Positions 61,432 through 64,000 of a stretch of DNA of 64,000 bases are shown one piece after another. The position numbers and the translations under genes were made by a program. The notes below the pieces were generated by a model. The model was given only the letters and a program-made list of their open reading frames with translations, was not told the origin of the DNA and did not search any database. Position 1 is the first letter of the stretch. Each line of letters begins with the position of its first letter. Source of the DNA: Rhizorhapis sp036570425 (GTDB taxonomy: Bacteria > Pseudomonadota > Alphaproteobacteria > Sphingomonadales > Sphingomonadaceae); contig DATCYF010000011.1 of NCBI GenBank assembly GCA_036570425.1, positions 1-64,000 of the forward strand, read 5' to 3'.

Positions 61432-61849
61432 TTTCCTCTCCTTTCGCGATGACGAAGCCACACAGGAACCCACTGTCACGCTGGAGTCCTTTCAGGGCCA
61501 GTCCAACGCGACTGCTGTCCGCATCGAACCAGGCGAGGACGTGCGGGAACTTCTGCCTTACCTCGATCGGATTTCGCTTGTGGAGGTCAATTTCCCTTCC
61601 TTTGGCGATGGCCGCGGCTACTCGGTAGCGCGTATCCTGCGTGAGGCGGGTTATACGGGTGAATTGCGCGCCGTAGGTGACGTGCTGGTCGACCAGCTTT
61701 TCTATATGAGGCGCTGCGGCTTCGACAGCTTTGCGCCCAATGCGCCGCTTGACGCCAATGTGGTCGAGGCTTCACTCCAGCGCTATTCCCATGTTTATCA
61801 GAAAGCCGCTGATGGCCGGCAACCTGTTTGGGCATTACGGCATGGTTGA
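61424..61849 (+). CDS. DUF934 family protein
   Basis: A 141-residue protein with VDFLSFRDDE at the start, LPYLDRISLVEVNFPSFGDGRGYS, ILREAGYTGELRAVGDVLVDQL and FYMRRCGFDSF, the DUF934 signature. The family always travels with sulfite-reduction genes and is presumed an accessory or electron-transfer partner. AAGGAGG precedes the ATG. It overlaps cysI and cysH by the same eight-base sequence, so the three are tightly coupled. Confidence 0.9.
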   Translation: MVDFLSFRDDEATQEPTVTLESFQGQSNATAVRIEPGEDVRELLPYLDRISLVEVNFPSFGDGRGYSVARILREAGYTGELRAVGDVLVDQLFYMRRCGFDSFAPNAPLDANVVEASLQRYSHVYQKAADGRQPVWALRHG

Positions 61850-62615
61850 GGCAGCACGGAAAATAGACATCATCGACGCACGGCCCACTTTCACGCAAGC
61901 GGATGCCGATGCGCTCAATGCCCGTTTCGAAGGAGTCGGAACCGGCGAGATGCTGCGTAAGCTGTTCGCCGAAGGAACGCTGGGCAAAATCGCAACGGTA
62001 TCCTCCTTCGGTACGGAAAGCGCCGTGCTGCTTCATCTGGTGGCGCAAGCGGATCCGGCTGTGCCGGTCATATTCGTCGACACCCTGAAGATGTTTCCAG
62101 AAACGCTGGAATATCGCGAAACCTTGATTTCCACATTCGGCATCGAAAATAGCTGGGTCGTGACTCCCGATCCCGACGTATTAGCCTCAAAAGACGACAA
62201 GGGCCTGCGCTGGTCCTACGACCCTGATGGCTGCTGTGAAATTCGTAAGGTGGAACCATTGGCCCGCGCAAAAAAAGGCCTGGATAGCTGGATTTCGGGA
62301 CGCAAGGCCTTCCAGTCGCAAACCCGCCAGAACCTTCCCCGTTTCGAGGTAGAGGACGGGCGCATAAAGCTCAATCCGCTGGGCGACTGGACCAAAACGG
62401 ATCTTGAGGCTTATTTCGAGGAACACAAGCTCCCTCGCCATCCGCTAGAAGCGGAAGGCTATCTCTCCATCGGCTGCGAGCCGTGCACGTCAAAGGTGCT
62501 GCCCGGCGAAGACCCCCGCGCGGGCCGCTGGCGCGGATGGGACAAGGTGGAGTGCGGGATTCACACCTCCATTCCAGGCGACGGGGAGGACGAGGCCAAT
62601 CAGCCGGTGTTCTGA
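61842..62615 (+). CDS. cysH: phosphoadenylyl/adenylyl-sulfate reductase
   Basis: A 257-residue enzyme. The N-terminal ATP-pyrophosphatase-like fold has VSSFGTESAVLLHLV. DPDGCCEIRKVEPL and IGCEPCTSKVLPGED supply two Cys pairs for a 4Fe-4S cluster. KVECGIH holds the catalytic Cys. The four cluster cysteines point to an APS-reducing type rather than the E. coli PAPS type. It makes sulfite, used by CysI. The ATG at 61842 overlaps the DUF934 stop; in-frame upstream ATGs lie inside DUF934. Confidence 0.94.
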   Translation: MVEAARKIDIIDARPTFTQADADALNARFEGVGTGEMLRKLFAEGTLGKIATVSSFGTESAVLLHLVAQADPAVPVIFVDTLKMFPETLEYRETLISTFGIENSWVVTPDPDVLASKDDKGLRWSYDPDGCCEIRKVEPLARAKKGLDSWISGRKAFQSQTRQNLPRFEVEDGRIKLNPLGDWTKTDLEAYFEEHKLPRHPLEAEGYLSIGCEPCTSKVLPGEDPRAGRWRGWDKVECGIHTSIPGDGEDEANQPVF

Positions 62616-62741
62616 TGGTCCTCGGACTGCAATGGAGTGATAGGTAGCTTGGCACAATGGCGTCCGACCTGCTCGAACTGAGCGGAAGGGAGTGATCTGA
62701 AATCGGACGCCCCTTCTGCCTCTCGCACGCGGAGCGTCCCG

Positions 62742-64000
62742 TCAATCGTAGCTCAGTGCGCTATATCCTTCTTCCACATAATCACTGAACTTCGTGATCT
62801 TCGCGTCGAACTTCAGTTTCACTTTCCCCGTCGCACCGTGGCGCTGTTTGGCGACGATCAGTTCAGCAAGCCCGAACACGCGTTCCATCTCCATCGCCCA
62901 TTTGGCGTGATCGTCAAAGGCGCGGGGTTCATCACCATCCATCGGGCGGCGCGGTTCGCGCGCGGCGACATAATAATCTTCGCGAAACACGAAAAGCACC
63001 ATATCCGCGTCCTGCTCGATCGATCCTGATTCACGCAGATCGGAAAGCTGCGGCTTCTTGTCCTCCCGCTGCTCGACCGCGCGGCTGAGCTGTGACAGCG
63101 CCAGCACTGGCACGTTCAATTCCTTTGCCAGTGTCTTCAATCCCCGGCTGATTTCTGAGATTTCCTGGACGCGGTTATCGCCACCCTTCGACGAGCCCTG
63201 CAGCAATTGGAGATAATCGACAACGATGAAGCCTACATTATGCCGCCGCTTCAAACGCCGGGCCCGGGTCCGCAACGCCGCGATGGTAAGTCCCGGCGTA
63301 TCATCGATGAACAGCGGCAGGTTCTGCAAATCTCTTGCTGCCCTGGATAGATTCTGAAAATCTTGGCGGCTGATCTTTCCCATGCGCAACGCTTCGCCGC
63401 TGATCCCGGATTGTTCGGCCAGAATACGGGTGGCAAGCTGGTCGGCTGACATTTCCAGGCTGAAGAAAGCAACCGGCGCGCCCATATTCTTGGCGTCTTC
63501 AATCCCGTCTTCCTTGTCGCGAATATAGCGGCTGGCGGCATTATAAGCGATGTTAGTGGCAAGCGAGGTCTTGCCCATGCCCGGACGACCGGCCAGGATC
63601 ATAAGATCGCTGTTATGCAGGCCACCGATCTTATCATTCAAACCCGTGAGGCCTGTGGTGATGCCCGACAGATGCCCGCCGCTGGAAAATGCGCGCTCGG
63701 CCACTTGTACCGCCATGGTGCTGGCCTGCAGGAAGCTTTTGACACTCCCTCCCTCCCCCTCGCCTTCGGAAACGCGATAGAGCGCAACTTCGGCCGCTTC
63801 GATCTGGCTCAACGGATCGACGTCCTCGCTGGTGTCGAGCGCGTTTTCGACCAATTCGCGACCAACGCCCACCAGCTCTCGCAACAAGGCCAGATCGTAA
63901 ATCTGCGTCGCGAAATCCCGCGCGCCAATCAGCGCGGCGCCACTGCCCGTAAGCTGCGCCAGATAGGCCGGGCCCCCAAGTTCCTTCAGCGACTCGTCCG
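62742..64000 (-). CDS. dnaB: replicative DNA helicase DnaB, 5' end outside the window
   Basis: The visible 419 residues start inside the N-terminal helical domain (ARDFATQIYDLALLRELVG at the right edge) and run to the C-terminus. The RecA-like motor domain has Walker A GRPGMGKTSLATNIAYNAA, FFSLEMSADQLATRIL, Walker B FIVVDYLQLLQ and the arginine-rich SDLRESGSIEQDADMV. It unwinds DNA at the replication fork as a hexamer. It is convergent with cysH, with 126 bases between the stops. No intein is visible in the part shown. Confidence 0.96.
   Translation of the reverse strand, partial: DESLKELGGPAYLAQLTGSGAALIGARDFATQIYDLALLRELVGVGRELVENALDTSEDVDPLSQIEAAEVALYRVSEGEGEGGSVKSFLQASTMAVQVAERAFSSGGHLSGITTGLTGLNDKIGGLHNSDLMILAGRPGMGKTSLATNIAYNAASRYIRDKEDGIEDAKNMGAPVAFFSLEMSADQLATRILAEQSGISGEALRMGKISRQDFQNLSRAARDLQNLPLFIDDTPGLTIAALRTRARRLKRRHNVGFIVVDYLQLLQGSSKGGDNRVQEISEISRGLKTLAKELNVPVLALSQLSRAVEQREDKKPQLSDLRESGSIEQDADMVLFVFREDYYVAAREPRRPMDGDEPRAFDDHAKWAMEMERVFGLAELIVAKQRHGATGKVKLKFDAKITKFSDYVEEGYSALSYD

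Noticed and set aside
63735..63775. C-rich stretch in dnaB as another copy of the REP-like element
   Set aside because: It encodes the normal acidic Glu/Gly linker of DnaB and lacks the paired G-rich arm.

Overview
The window is chromosomal DNA of an alphaproteobacterium of the Sphingomonadaceae, most likely Sphingobium or a close relative. The evidence is the GC-rich coding sequence and several lineage-typical arrangements: pepA-holC-ndk; lptD-surA-pdxA-rsmA; chvI-chvG-hprK-rapZ-EIIA-HPr; ppx/ppk1 followed by hda; and cobA-DUF2849-cysI-DUF934-cysH. The genus is inferred from gene order and protein flavour, not from a database search. I saw no rRNA, tRNA, CRISPR array or intact mobile element.

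Layout. 1-2000: an exosortase-A-associated O-glycosylation ligase, the right edge of a surface-polysaccharide cluster continuing leftwards. 2-3.7 kb: three consecutive small lipoprotein genes. 3.7-9.6 kb: a catabolic block on the minus strand (SDR, CoA-transferase A subunit without its B subunit, 3-oxoadipyl-CoA thiolase, a frameshifted amidase, an MHS-type transporter). 9.8-14.8 kb: hemerythrin, polyphosphate genes ppx and ppk1, and the DnaA regulator hda. 16-18.2 kb: purM and an unusual purN fused to a YjbR domain. 18.3-20.4 kb: an NTF2-like protein, an outer-membrane protein, a DUF378 protein and ndk. 20.5-28.3 kb: holC and pepA divergent from the outer-membrane biogenesis operon lptD-surA-pdxA-rsmA. 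28.3-34.5 kb: a TPR protein, an RsmB-type methyltransferase, guaB, a CitE-like lyase and pckA. 34.6-41.1 kb: the ChvI/ChvG two-component system with the regulatory PTS (HprK, RapZ, EIIA, HPr), an rRNA methyltransferase and a second MHS transporter. 41.4-43.6 kb: a PEP-CTERM protein and a FkbM methyltransferase/anti-sigma chimera. 43.8-46.8 kb: uvrA under a probable LexA box. 46.8-52.1 kb: an accessory-looking island of small secreted or uncharacterised proteins, an IS5-type transposase remnant and two probable EcfG (general stress) promoters. 52.1-58.6 kb: a nitronate-monooxygenase-like protein, a glycosyltransferase, a hydrolase, selO and astD. 58.7-62.6 kb: the assimilatory sulfate-reduction operon. 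62.7-64 kb: the 3' part of dnaB.

How the genes work together. The 34.6-39 kb block links envelope sensing (ChvG/ChvI) to phospho-signalling through HPr, with pckA (gluconeogenesis) divergently placed. The sulfur operon makes sirohaem (CobA) for the sulfite reductase (CysI) that follows the iron-sulfur APS/PAPS reductase (CysH). The most unusual items are the FkbM/anti-sigma chimera, a REP-like element inserted in frame in uvrA, the PurN-YjbR fusion whose start lies in a palindromic repeat, a CtrA-type site before the PEP-CTERM gene, and a terminase-small-subunit-like regulator with a palindromic operator.
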